A stretch of DNA of 64,000 nucleotides from an uncultured Lachnospiraceae bacterium (GTDB taxonomy: Bacteria > Bacillota > Clostridia > Lachnospirales > Lachnospiraceae): contig CANRZW010000010.1 in assembly GCA_947644545.1 (NCBI GenBank), positions 1 through 64,000 of the forward strand, in the 5' to 3' direction. Positions 25,192 through 33,954 of the stretch are shown here, one piece after another (position 1 is the first letter of the stretch; every line of letters starts with the position of its first letter). Both the position numbers and the translations under genes were made by a program. The notes beneath the pieces were generated by a model. It had not been told where the DNA came from. It saw nothing but the letters and a program-made list of their open reading frames with translations, and ran no database searches.

Positions 25192-25967
25192 CAGATTTCC
25201 ACCTCTTTCGCCTCAAATACAGGACCGTCCGTACAGATCCGCGCGTTGTTCACATGGGAATGATGATCGATACCGCTTGTCCTGCACACACAGCCAAGGC
25301 AGGCGCCCACGCCGCAGGCCATCCGTTCCTCCAAAGAGATGTAAGCATCGATTCCCCGTTCCTCTGCATACTGTTTGATCGCACGCAGCATGGGCATCGG
25401 CCCGCACGCCATGATCATATCCGCCTGCAGGGCATTGACTCTGATGATATCCATCACATTACCCTGTACGCCGACACTGCCGTCCTCCGTGGCAATGTGG
25501 ACCTGTCCATATTTTCCAAGATCTTCCTGCAGGAACAGATCCCGATCCCGATATCCTAACAGAATGTGTTTCTCCGCTTCCAGTTCCTTCGCCAGCTGCA
25601 GCATCGGCGGAATACCGATACCGCCGCCCATCAGGAATACTTTCCTGCCGACCGCCTTCTCCACCGGAAAGCCATTGCCCAGTACCCCCAGGACATCCAG
25701 CGTATCCCCTGCCCTGCAGGCAGCAAATTCCGCCGTCCCTTTCCCGGCAACACGATATACAAGCCGCAGCCGGTTTCTGTCGGAATCCACCTCACAGATA
25801 CTGATCGGGCGCGGGAGCAGCGTCGCCGCATTGTGCGGATATACCGCCGCAAACTGTCCTGCGTGAGCATCGTTCGCCAGTTCCGTCTCCAGCCACAGAT
25901 CATAGATCTGCGCCGCGATCTGTTTTTGTGACACTACTGTCACTGAAGTTTTTCTTTTCTGTGCCAT
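25191..25967 (-). CDS. pyrK: Dihydroorotate dehydrogenase B, electron transfer subunit
   Basis: FAD and [2Fe-2S] subunit that carries electrons from PyrDB to NAD+. The FAD-binding part has LLPRPISICEVD, the NAD site is VFLMGGGIGIPPMLQLA, and the cluster ligands are in MACGVGACLGCVC with a further Cys in RICTDGPVF. The length of 258 aa is normal. It lies between pyrC and pyrD in a compact minus-strand cluster. Confidence 0.96.
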   Translation of the reverse strand: MAQKRKTSVTVVSQKQIAAQIYDLWLETELANDAHAGQFAAVYPHNAATLLPRPISICEVDSDRNRLRLVYRVAGKGTAEFAACRAGDTLDVLGVLGNGFPVEKAVGRKVFLMGGGIGIPPMLQLAKELEAEKHILLGYRDRDLFLQEDLGKYGQVHIATEDGSVGVQGNVMDIIRVNALQADMIMACGPMPMLRAIKQYAEERGIDAYISLEERMACGVGACLGCVCRTSGIDHHSHVNNARICTDGPVFEAKEVEI

Positions 25968-26045
25968 CCTGTCGTATCCTTCCTCCCTGTCTCGTTTCCT
26001 CTGTCCCCTGTTGTACCGTCCTCTATGCCGCTGGTACCTGCGTAC

Positions 26046-27362
26046 CTACGCCAGGGGATCGTCTCCCTCATATACAATCTTACCTCCGCAGATCGTATAG
26101 CTGACCACCCCCGGCATCGTTTCTCCCAGGAACGGGGAATTCACCGCTTTAGAGGCAAAGCGCTCCACCACCCACTCTTTGTCCGGATCGAACACCACCA
26201 GATCTGCCGGGCCGCCCTCCGCCACATAGCCCGCATCCAGATGATACAGCCTGGCCGGCGCCAGACTCATCTTCCGCACCAGCTGTGACATAGACAGGTA
26301 TCCCTTCCGCACCAGTTCCCGGATCCCCAGAGACAGCGCGGTCTCCAGTCCGATAATGCCGCTGGGCGCTTCCGTCAGCGGTCTCTCCTTCTCTTCCGTG
26401 CTGTGGGGCGCGTGATCGGTGGCGATCATATCAATAGTGCCGTCCCGCAGTCCTTCGATGACCGCGAGTCTGTCCGCCTCCTCCCGCAGCGGCGGGTTCA
26501 TCTTCGCCAACGTACCATGCCGCATCACCGCTTCCTCTGTCAGGGTAAAATGGTGAGGCGCAGCCTCCGCATAGATATGACTGCTCTTTCGCTTGGCCTG
26601 CCGCACCAGCTCCACAGCCTCCTTCGTGCTGATATGCTGGATGGACAGATCCGCTTCCTGCGTCACCGCTATTTTCAGATCCCGCTCCACCATGGAGATC
26701 TCCGCTTCTCTGGGAGAACCGCCAATCCCGAAATATGCCGCCGCCCTGCCGGCATTCACCCCGTTATTTCGGATCAGGGCCGGGTCCTCCTCATGCAGGC
26801 TGACAGGCCTGTGCAGCGCCGCCGCACGCTTAAGCGCCTGCCGCAGCAGCTCTTCGTCAAGAAGCGGTATGCCGTCATCCGTAAAACCGACCGCCCCCAG
26901 TCTGCCAAGCTCCTCCATATCCGTCAGTTCCTGGCCTTTTAACCCCTTGGTTACATTGGCGCAGGTATGGATGTGGATCGACGTTTCCCGGCCCTTTTCC
27001 AGCACATAGGAAAGCGTCTGCGCATTATCCACCGCCGGTTTCGTGTTCGCCATCAGCACCACGGTCGTAAATCCGCCGCGGGCCGCCGCCGCCGCGCCTG
27101 TATGGATATCCTCCTTATGGGTAAACCCCGGATCCCGGAAATGTACATGGACATCCACCAGTCCCGGAGCGACATACTTCCCTTGCAGATCAAGAACCCT
27201 GACCTGGCTTTGCCTCTCCCGGTCAAATATCGTCTCCTTTCCTTCCGCCGCTGCCCCCTGTGGCAAAATACGCGCGATCTTTCCGCCGTCAATCAGAATA
27301 TCCCGATATCCTTCTGTCCCTGACGCAGGATCGATCAAATAACCGTTCTTTAAGTACAGCAT
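26046..27362 (-). CDS. pyrC: Dihydroorotase
   Basis: Zinc amidohydrolase converting carbamoyl-aspartate to dihydroorotate, 438 aa, class I type. Metal ligands: HVHFRDPG (HxH with following Arg), His in VSLHEEDP, His in QHISTKEAVE and Asp in MIATDHAPHS. Start is ATG 27362 (MLYLKNGYLIDP), as in the family, with AAGGAG upstream; the ORF track adds 23 residues. A TTGATT/TATACT promoter overlaps the end of the upstream PrcB-like gene. Confidence 0.95.
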   Translation of the reverse strand: MLYLKNGYLIDPASGTEGYRDILIDGGKIARILPQGAAAEGKETIFDRERQSQVRVLDLQGKYVAPGLVDVHVHFRDPGFTHKEDIHTGAAAAARGGFTTVVLMANTKPAVDNAQTLSYVLEKGRETSIHIHTCANVTKGLKGQELTDMEELGRLGAVGFTDDGIPLLDEELLRQALKRAAALHRPVSLHEEDPALIRNNGVNAGRAAAYFGIGGSPREAEISMVERDLKIAVTQEADLSIQHISTKEAVELVRQAKRKSSHIYAEAAPHHFTLTEEAVMRHGTLAKMNPPLREEADRLAVIEGLRDGTIDMIATDHAPHSTEEKERPLTEAPSGIIGLETALSLGIRELVRKGYLSMSQLVRKMSLAPARLYHLDAGYVAEGGPADLVVFDPDKEWVVERFASKAVNSPFLGETMPGVVSYTICGGKIVYEGDDPLA

Positions 27363-27452
27363 ACCGCTTTTACTCCTTTTCTTACCGTCATAATCAAACA
27401 TTCTGATCAAGCGCTTTTCTTCTGTCTGCAAACGCTTCTGTTATGTCTGTTC

Positions 27453-27480
27453 AGTATAGCATATTTTGAACATTAATCAA
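27453..27480 (-). promoter_or_regulatory. Promoter of pyrC
   Basis: Minus-strand TTGATT (27475-27480), 16-bp spacer and TATACT (27453-27458). The -35 overlaps the stop codon of the PrcB-like gene, so pyrC can be transcribed independently of it. Confidence 0.65.
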
Positions 27481-27901
27481 ACACTACCGGCTTGTCGATA
27501 AACTCCGTTTTAAGCACGATATAAGGATAGCTTTCCACCTGATTGCTCTTTTCTTCCGGCTTCGGACCGATCAGGTTCGTATCCACATAGACCGCGTTCG
27601 CCGTCTCAAACATGTCGTTGACCGCTATGCTGTAACCGCCGGTCTGCTGTGTCCCATATCCCACGCAGACATAGAGGAATCCCTTATCCTCAAAGGTGAT
27701 CTTAAAGGCTTCCTTCTTCTTTTCCTCGATCTTGCCGAACAGTTCCTCCGGTATATTATCCTCCGCAATCACTGTAAATTCCAGGTCTTTGATCTTCTCC
27801 ATCGTATCCTGCTTTTTCCCACATGCATAGACACTCATACACATCAGACATACAAGAAAAACACTTAATAATCTCTTTTGATATTCACATAACCTGCCCA
27901 T
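27473..27901 (-). CDS. PrcB-like lipoprotein of unknown function
   Basis: Small secreted lipoprotein, 142 aa from ATG 27901 (GGAG 9 nt upstream). Signal peptide: KRLLSVFLVCLMCMSVYAC, with the lipobox ending at Cys. The mature domain contains FLYVCVGYGTQQTGGYSIAV, which resembles the PrcB C-terminal domain of the Treponema PrtP protease complex, where it stabilises the protease. No protease gene is adjacent, so any partner lies elsewhere. The function is not established. Its nearness to pyrC seems positional only. Confidence 0.65.
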   Translation of the reverse strand: MGRLCEYQKRLLSVFLVCLMCMSVYACGKKQDTMEKIKDLEFTVIAEDNIPEELFGKIEEKKKEAFKITFEDKGFLYVCVGYGTQQTGGYSIAVNDMFETANAVYVDTNLIGPKPEEKSNQVESYPYIVLKTEFIDKPVVFD

Positions 27902-27973
27902 ACGTCTACACTCCGCATTTAAAGTCTTATTATCTAATTTATTATCCAAACGCAAAGTCTATTCCTGTAACTA

Positions 27974-28002
27974 TTGATTAATACGACGATAGCCTATATA
28001 AT
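27974..28002 (+). promoter_or_regulatory. Promoter of plsC
   Basis: TTGATT (27974-27979), a 17-bp spacer and TATAAT (27997-28002), about 40 nt before the acyltransferase start. Confidence 0.8.
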
Positions 28003-28044
28003 AAAACAAAAAACATACCGGCAGGTTATGGAAAGGTCATTTTT

Positions 28045-28779
28045 ATGATACGCTTAATACTCGTTTTGGTTTTTGTCATCCTTTTTCTGATCATCAGTCT
28101 GCCCATTCAGCTGGCAGAGCACCTCATCGGTAAAGTCAACCCTTCTCTCAAGGACCGCAGTTCACTGGCGATCGTTAAGTGGGCTTTTCGGGTTGTCCTG
28201 TTCCTGTCAGGCACCAGCGTGACCGTGATCGGAGAGGAGAATGTGCCCAGGGATGAACCTGTACTGTATATCGGGAATCACAGAAGTTATTTCGATATTC
28301 TGATCACCTACATCCGTGTTCCCAGGCTTACCGGCTATATGTCCAAGATCGAGATCCTGCGCATTCCGTCTTTAAATACATGGATGAAATACCTGCACTG
28401 CGTCTTTTTGGACCGCTCGGATATCAAAGCCGGTATGCAGTCCATTCTGACCGCTATCGAGAAGATACGGGCCGGCATCTCCATCTGTATTTTTCCGGAA
28501 GGAACCCGCAACCGCTCCAACGACACTTTTCTGGAATTTCACAACGGCAGTTTCAAGGTCGCCGAGAAGACCGGCTGTGCAATCGTCCCGATGAGCATCA
28601 ACAATGCGGGACAGATTTTTGAGGATCATGTCCCCTTTATCAGAAAGACGCATGTGGTGCTTGAATACTGCAAACCGATCTATATGAGCGAACTGGATAA
28701 GGCCGACAGGCGACGCATCGGCGCACTGGTACAGGACGTCATCAAAGAAGCTTATTACAGGAATAAAGAACTGGTTTAG
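28045..28779 (+). CDS. plsC: 1-acyl-sn-glycerol-3-phosphate acyltransferase
   Basis: Membrane acyltransferase that makes phosphatidic acid from lysophosphatidic acid, 244 aa. An N-terminal transmembrane helix (LILVLVFVILFLIISLPIQL) is followed by the catalytic HX4D motif in GNHRSYFDIL and the substrate-binding motif FPEGTRNRS. Its own promoter and overlapping terminator make it a single-gene unit convergent with the GH9-like gene. Confidence 0.94.
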   Translation: MIRLILVLVFVILFLIISLPIQLAEHLIGKVNPSLKDRSSLAIVKWAFRVVLFLSGTSVTVIGEENVPRDEPVLYIGNHRSYFDILITYIRVPRLTGYMSKIEILRIPSLNTWMKYLHCVFLDRSDIKAGMQSILTAIEKIRAGISICIFPEGTRNRSNDTFLEFHNGSFKVAEKTGCAIVPMSINNAGQIFEDHVPFIRKTHVVLEYCKPIYMSELDKADRRRIGALVQDVIKEAYYRNKELV

Positions 28780-28794
28780 CCGCCAGTTCTTTTC
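28764..28794 (+). terminator. Terminator overlapping the plsC stop
   Basis: GAACTGG and CCAGTTC form a stem around the stop codon, followed by TTTT. Confidence 0.7.
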
Positions 28795-28799
28795 ATCTT

Positions 28800-30368
28800 C
28801 TAATCTTCCAACTCTTCTACAATCGCACTCATCATCAGTACCAATTCCGCATTCAGATCGATCTGATTCATAATCCCCTGTGCCGCATCGATGTCCATAT
28901 AATTATAGCTGCCGGACTTGTCAAGATAACTGATAGATTGCAGGTTCCGTCCCAGCATATAGTGCAGATGATTCTGCAATACCATGGCATACTCATGATT
29001 GGTTATCACATGATCTACTACCGTAAGTCTCGTGATATCCCGCAGCAGTTCCGCATTCCCGCCTTCTTCTCCGGCATCATTGATCAACAGCCCGGATCTC
29101 TGGGAATTACCGGCAATCCTCTCACCTTCCTGCATCAACGTCTTCATCGTCTCACCGCAAAGTCCCACATCGACCTTCTGCTTCGTTGACATATACGTCA
29201 CGCATCCCCAGAACACGTGATCATTCTTCATATCAGCCGGTATGTGCTCCGCCATATAGTCTTTCACGGCCGTATGATATCCGTAAGAACCTGTTGCCCG
29301 GTACAATTCCGCAGCGGCATGAAAATATTCTTCCGCCGTGACGTCCTCGATATACTTCCCCACATATCGGTAGGCCCTGTCTGCAGCATTCAGACACTGC
29401 GTCGCAAATGCCCTGTCATAATTCTGATACAGATAACTGAATTTCGCCAGCGTAGCAGCAAATTGAACGGTCGCATTCATATTAATACTGTCCACATAGA
29501 GCAGATATCCCGATGCTTTGTTATCCACACTGCTGACACCGGAATACACTGCGCCGCTCTTGGAATCCTGCATTTTCAAAAGCCAGTCTATCTCATATTT
29601 CACTTCATCCAGCACATCCGGAATCTCATTGCCGCTCTCCGGAATCCCGGCGGCATCGTCAAACACTTCCGGATACAGTTCATATGCCAATAACAGATAG
29701 TTGGCGCTCCTGCATCCCTTGGATACGTCCCTGCTGCTCATTTCATCCACATGCCATCCGCCCGAAACATCCAGCCTGACATCCGCCTCGTCCTTAAGCT
29801 GCGCTTCTCTGGCATGACAGGCATTCCTTGCCGCCTCTCCGGCCATCTCTGAGGAAAGCGTCAGTCCGCATCGATTATAATAATATTTCTTAAGCGCAAC
29901 ATGATACAGCTCTTCATACGGATTATCCGTAATCTCAAAAGTGTAAGATTGTCCGACCGTCGCTGCCTGTATGTAATAAGCGCCGCCCTTCTCCAAAGGC
30001 GTGAAGTCACCATAGCAGACCGGAATACCTGCGATCTCATCCGCACTTTCTTTCTCAACCTGCCCCGTGTAGACCACCTGCCCGCTGTCAGAATCCACTA
30101 CGGAGAAGATCTCCGGAAGCTTCTCTCCCACAAAAATGGCAACCTTATCGCTTCCCTTCGCATAGCCCACCTGATCTACGAGAATACTGGGCCGGCTCTC
30201 CGGCACCTCATAGTTAAATTCCGGCGTCAGCCCAAGCGTAGTCATCTCTTCCCCGGCGCTTCCGGCCTGCGGCGCATCAAAAGACAGCTTGGCCATCCTC
30301 CCGCAGCCCGTTGTCAAAACGGCTCCGATCACGAAACTAATTAGTATTTTATTGTATCTCTTCTTCAT
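28800..30368 (-). CDS. GH9-like lipoprotein with degenerate active site
   Basis: Secreted lipoprotein of 522 aa (lipobox LTTGC) with the domain order of GH9 glucanases: an Ig-like N-terminal domain (PSILVDQVGYAKGSDKVAIF) and an (alpha/alpha)6 barrel. Recognisable barrel motifs are EIPDVLDEVKYEIDWLLKMQD and the C-terminal HYMLGRNLQSISYL. The usual catalytic DAGD is replaced by HVDEMSSRD, and the acid Glu of the motif NE..I..NA falls on Met in MNQIDLNAEL. It may be a non-catalytic binding protein or use other residues. The start codon lies 60 bp downstream of the amidohydrolase gene. Confidence 0.78.
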   Translation of the reverse strand: MKKRYNKILISFVIGAVLTTGCGRMAKLSFDAPQAGSAGEEMTTLGLTPEFNYEVPESRPSILVDQVGYAKGSDKVAIFVGEKLPEIFSVVDSDSGQVVYTGQVEKESADEIAGIPVCYGDFTPLEKGGAYYIQAATVGQSYTFEITDNPYEELYHVALKKYYYNRCGLTLSSEMAGEAARNACHAREAQLKDEADVRLDVSGGWHVDEMSSRDVSKGCRSANYLLLAYELYPEVFDDAAGIPESGNEIPDVLDEVKYEIDWLLKMQDSKSGAVYSGVSSVDNKASGYLLYVDSINMNATVQFAATLAKFSYLYQNYDRAFATQCLNAADRAYRYVGKYIEDVTAEEYFHAAAELYRATGSYGYHTAVKDYMAEHIPADMKNDHVFWGCVTYMSTKQKVDVGLCGETMKTLMQEGERIAGNSQRSGLLINDAGEEGGNAELLRDITRLTVVDHVITNHEYAMVLQNHLHYMLGRNLQSISYLDKSGSYNYMDIDAAQGIMNQIDLNAELVLMMSAIVEELED

Positions 30369-30428
30369 CGTACATCACATCTTCCAAAAAATAAGTAAAG
30401 CCTGTTTTACTGATCACGTCCTATTTTA

Positions 30429-31610
30429 TCACATAAGTCCGCTTTCTTCATCATAATATACAATTTTTCCTTCGATTATTGTACATAATGTCCTGGTAAA
30501 TACTTCCATCGGATTGCCGTCAAAAATTACCACATCGCCATCTTTTCCTGCTGTCAGGCTTCCCACCCTGTCATCCACGCCGCAGATCCTGGCGGCATTG
30601 ATGGTGATCGACCGCATCCCTTCCTCCGGTGACATCCCTTCCTTCACGGCCAGCCCCGCACAGATCGGCAGAAACTGTATCTTGGATACGGGATGATCCG
30701 TCGTGACAGCCGTCAGGATTCCTTTCCTGCTCAAAATTCCCGCCGTCTTAAAAGCCATGTTCTTAACTTCTATTTTATTGCGGCTGGCCATATCCGGTCC
30801 CACTATAGCCGGAAATCCTGCCTCCCGCAGTTCTTCCATGATCAGGTGTCCCTCGCTGCAGTGATCCAATGTCATGCGCAGTCCAAATTCTTTGGCAATA
30901 CGTACCGCCGTCAGAATATCATCCGCTCTGTGCACATGTGCTTTCAATGGGATCTCACCGTTCAGGACCGGGATCCAGCATTCATAGCGAAAATCCGGCG
31001 CCATTTCCGGATCTGCCTTTTTTCTTGTATAATACTCCCTCGCTTTGACCAACTCTTCCCTGAGCATCGCCGCAATCGCCATGCGGGTGGACGGAGAGAC
31101 GTTCTGTCCGGAATAATTTACCTTGGGATTCTCACCGAAAGCCACCTTCATCGCTGCGGGCGCCTTAACGACCATCTTGTCAATGCATCTTCCATGTGTC
31201 TTCAAGAAGGCAAACTGGCCTCCCACCACATTGGCGCTGCCCGGGCCGATCATAGCCGAGGTAATGCCGGCCTGGATTGCGTCATTAAAGGCCGCATCCA
31301 TCGGATTAATGGCGTCTATCGCCCGCAGATAAGGTGTGACGGGATCCACATTTTCATTACAGTCATCCCCTTCCATGCCTTTCTTCTCCTCGGTGATCCC
31401 CATGTGGCAGTGCGCTTCAATAATGCCCGGCATCACCAGATTCCCTCTGGCATCCACGATCTGCACCTCGTCGTTTTCCCATAAGATGTCCGACCGGCAT
31501 GTCCTCATATCTCCCACTGCCATGATCTTGCCGTCCTCGATCTGCACATAGCCGTCCTCATAGTCCTTCGCGTCCATTGTTTTGATATTGCCATGTATGA
31601 TAACCAACAT
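30429..31610 (-). CDS. Amidohydrolase family protein
   Basis: Metal-dependent hydrolase of the amidohydrolase superfamily, 393 aa, imidazolonepropionase/dihydroorotase-like fold. Metal ligands visible: HxH in IEAHCHMGI, His in KAHVHRADDI, His in TLDHCSEGH, Asp in AVTTDHPVSK. The two beta-sandwich strands at the ends read IIHGNIKTMD and GDVVIFDGNP. I start at ATG 31610 rather than ORF-track 31673, since the strand LVIIHGN opens the family domain. The substrate is unknown. It is probably cotranscribed with the GH9-like gene, although a weak hairpin (AGTAAA/TTTACT then TATTTTTT) lies between them. Confidence 0.82.
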   Translation of the reverse strand: MLVIIHGNIKTMDAKDYEDGYVQIEDGKIMAVGDMRTCRSDILWENDEVQIVDARGNLVMPGIIEAHCHMGITEEKKGMEGDDCNENVDPVTPYLRAIDAINPMDAAFNDAIQAGITSAMIGPGSANVVGGQFAFLKTHGRCIDKMVVKAPAAMKVAFGENPKVNYSGQNVSPSTRMAIAAMLREELVKAREYYTRKKADPEMAPDFRYECWIPVLNGEIPLKAHVHRADDILTAVRIAKEFGLRMTLDHCSEGHLIMEELREAGFPAIVGPDMASRNKIEVKNMAFKTAGILSRKGILTAVTTDHPVSKIQFLPICAGLAVKEGMSPEEGMRSITINAARICGVDDRVGSLTAGKDGDVVIFDGNPMEVFTRTLCTIIEGKIVYYDEESGLM

Positions 31611-31691
31611 AGTTCGTCCCACCGCTCCATTTCTTTCTGCAGGCATCCATATCCTGCATCTGTACACCGCCATAAACAGAAGGGAATGTAA

Positions 31692-31724
31692 GGAAACGTC
31701 ATCGGAATTGCTCCATGACGTTTC
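31692..31724 (-). terminator. Hairpin after the SpoIIQ-like gene
   Basis: GGAAACGTCAT and ATGACGTTTCC form a perfect 11-bp stem just after the stop of the SpoIIQ-like gene. The following T-run is weak (TTACATT), so it may be a weak terminator or an RNA-stabilising hairpin. Confidence 0.6.
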
Positions 31725-31738
31725 CCGTGCCCGTATCT

Positions 31739-32731
31739 CTAATTAAGCTTCGTCATCGGATTCACAGGTTGTCCGTCTTTCGTCAGCTTGAAATACACAT
31801 TGGTTCCTTCCACGCTGTAGTATTTCGTCGGAGAAGCCACGGTGCCGATCCCATCGCCTACCGATACATAACTGCCCTCTGAGACCGTTATATTCTCCAA
31901 TTGCCCGTAAGTCAGTTCATAACCGTTACCCAGATCCATCACTACCGTATTGCCTATGGTCGGATCATATCCCACAGAAGACACGCGGCCGTTCGCTGCC
32001 GCCGTGATACTCTCACCCTGATTTGCCGCAATCACAATCGCCGGATTGTATTTATACTGCTGGAGCGTCGGGAAATAAATCGTCTGATCCATGCTGAAAT
32101 TAATCAGCACATCTCCCACAATAGGCCACACCAGACCGTCCTCTTCCTTAAAGTCAAGCTCCGGCTGCACTGTTGTGGAGATTGCCTCTGCAGTTTCCGG
32201 CTCTGCGTTGTTCTGTGCCGTATCCACTGTCTCGTCAAACATCCCCTCTGCCGACTCGTCTTCTTTCTTTTTCTGATCCTTCCCCGCATCCTCTTTCTTC
32301 TCCAGGGACTGCTCCTTTTTGTCCTGTTCCGTTATCTTGTCATCTTCATCGGATTTCTTACCAAGCGCATCTTCCTTCTTTTCTTCTGCGCCGCCTTTCT
32401 TCCCATCCTCCTGTTTGACCGGGGACAGCTTGCTCTCATTGTTCTCTACATTCTGGGAATTGGCCTCCTGAAAGCTGGGATCATAGTCCAGATCGTCAGT
32501 TCCCACCTCCGCGAACAGCGTGTCCAGTTCTTCTCCGGTCATCATATTCTCCGCGGTCATCTCACTGCTCTTCTCGATCGCTTCAAAATCCACCACATAA
32601 TCGTCCTTCTCTGCATTGTTGTTTCTTTTTACAAAAACGCCCGTGACCGTCAATGCCGTCAAAACCAGGACGGATGAGGCCATCATAATGATCCTTTCTT
32701 TCCTAACACCATTTCTATTTCTTCTTGCCAT
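31739..32731 (-). CDS. SpoIIQ-like M23 domain protein lacking zinc ligands
   Basis: Single-pass membrane protein of 330 aa. TM helix IIMMASSVLVLTALTVTGVFV, then about 150 residues of charged Glu/Lys-rich linker, then a C-terminal LytM/M23 domain. The M23 metal and catalytic positions are all changed: HxxxD is NPAIV, the catalytic His is Gln in YGQLEN, and HxH is NVY in GTNVYFKL. This is like the degenerate SpoIIQ of Bacillus, which bridges to SpoIIIAH during engulfment. The SpoIID-like gene directly upstream supports that role. Start is ATG 32731, with AGGAGG 9 nt upstream; the ORF-track start 32800 would run into the repeat element. Confidence 0.82.
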   Translation of the reverse strand: MARRNRNGVRKERIIMMASSVLVLTALTVTGVFVKRNNNAEKDDYVVDFEAIEKSSEMTAENMMTGEELDTLFAEVGTDDLDYDPSFQEANSQNVENNESKLSPVKQEDGKKGGAEEKKEDALGKKSDEDDKITEQDKKEQSLEKKEDAGKDQKKKEDESAEGMFDETVDTAQNNAEPETAEAISTTVQPELDFKEEDGLVWPIVGDVLINFSMDQTIYFPTLQQYKYNPAIVIAANQGESITAAANGRVSSVGYDPTIGNTVVMDLGNGYELTYGQLENITVSEGSYVSVGDGIGTVASPTKYYSVEGTNVYFKLTKDGQPVNPMTKLN

Positions 32732-32764
32732 GGAACCTTGCCTCCTGTTTTCTTTTTTTGCTCC

Positions 32765-32850
32765 ACTTTTGCGATGCTTTTGTCCCGGCTGCGCCGGCAC
32801 AATGCACTAACAAATTTGTAACAGACAGCGCGCAGGCACAAGTCCCACGA
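32765..32850 (-). repeat. Dispersed structured repeat, copy B
   Basis: Intergenic element between the SpoIID-like and SpoIIQ-like genes. Core 32815-32850 matches copy A (27/36, transitions only). The segment GCAGGCACAA-TCCCAC is nearly identical to copy C. Inverted arms CTGCGC and GCGCAG enclose the ACAAATTTGT palindrome. Confidence 0.6.
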
Positions 32851-32898
32851 ATGTCTGAATGCAAGTACATGGTGTTAGTCTTACCCAATTTTGACAGG

Positions 32899-33885
32899 TT
32901 ATTCAAATTTTGCTAATTCTGTCCTGTAAAAAAATTCCTCCAATATTTCATCATATGTTTTTCCGTTTAGCGCCATACAATTAGCACCATATTGGCTCAT
33001 GCCAAAGCCATGTCCCACTCCCTTTACCCGGAAGATTATCTGTCTTTCCTCCTTTTCCACCTCAAAGGATGCCGATGCCAGGCCAAACAAATGCCGGTAG
33101 GTCTCCCCGTCAATCTGTGCGCTTTCCTTATCTTCATCCTCCGCTGTAAAGAGCACCTTCGTCACATATCCGGCGTCATCATACACAAACTCCACCTGCT
33201 CCCAGATCTCCTGCTCTGTATAAACTCCTCCCAGCTTGCTTTGCACCGCACGGATATATTCCGCCCGGGATACCCTTGCCGAACTGCTGTAGCTCGGCGA
33301 CGCTTTGTCCTGTACACAATCCACACTCCTCAAATAAGGTCTGCGGTCCGTCTCCCACACCTTGGCAGCATCTCTTGTCCTGCCATTGCTAAGCGGAAAA
33401 TAAGACGCCTGAACCGCCTCCCCCTCCCAGCTAAGATACAGCCCTTCCGTTTCTTCCACAGCCTGCCGCCAGGCTGCAAACGCTTCGCTATAAATATCCT
33501 CTTCATACCAGTCTTCAAAGCCTTCTCCGGTCAATGTCAGGCTCTGGCCCGCCTGTTCTCTAAGCGCCTGGATCAGCTCCGTCCGCAGAAGAACGGCCTG
33601 TGCCTTCATCGCTTCCTTCTCATAATCCTGCGGCATCACGGCACTCAGCTTATGAATCAGGTATTCCTCCATAGAGAGTTCCCAGATCCCCCATTTGAAT
33701 GCCACTTTGATCTGATGCGGCGACGCTTCCTCCCGCTCTATACTGCTGCTTCGCAGTTTCTCCGCATCCTCCCCTACATGTCCCCACAGGCTTGCACATA
33801 CATAGGGCAGCAAAAAAACAAACAAAAGAAAGCCTCCAGCATCTCTTTTGTTTGTTTTCTTTAAGACGATTCTATTAAACTTCAC
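32899..33885 (-). CDS. SpoIID/LytB-domain protein (stage II sporulation protein D-like)
   Basis: About 328 aa with an N-terminal membrane anchor (GGFLLFVFLLPYVCASLWG) and a SpoIID domain: SMEEYLIHKLSAVMP, AMKAQAVLLRTELI and the C-terminal GVGHGFGMSQYGANCMA. SpoIID is a lytic transglycosylase for septal peptidoglycan in engulfment. Here the catalytic Glu of the usual AEMP motif is Val (SAVMP), and the HSTSGG-like segment is FPLSNGRT. It is probably structural or altered in activity. Start taken as GTG 33885 (GAGGT 7 nt upstream); ORF-track GTG 33894 is an alternative. The SD lies in a CTCACAT/ATGTGAG inverted repeat. Confidence 0.85.
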   Translation of the reverse strand: MKFNRIVLKKTNKRDAGGFLLFVFLLPYVCASLWGHVGEDAEKLRSSSIEREEASPHQIKVAFKWGIWELSMEEYLIHKLSAVMPQDYEKEAMKAQAVLLRTELIQALREQAGQSLTLTGEGFEDWYEEDIYSEAFAAWRQAVEETEGLYLSWEGEAVQASYFPLSNGRTRDAAKVWETDRRPYLRSVDCVQDKASPSYSSSARVSRAEYIRAVQSKLGGVYTEQEIWEQVEFVYDDAGYVTKVLFTAEDEDKESAQIDGETYRHLFGLASASFEVEKEERQIIFRVKGVGHGFGMSQYGANCMALNGKTYDEILEEFFYRTELAKFE

Positions 33886-33954
33886 ATGCAACACCTCACA
33901 TGTCTATTCGTATGTGAGATATTCTCTTTTTATTACCTGGTGCTTCTCTCAATC

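Noticed and set aside
32104-32418. Repetitive Lys/Glu-rich region as a possible tandem DNA repeat
   Set aside because: It is the charged linker of the SpoIIQ-like protein; codons vary and there is no regular DNA period.
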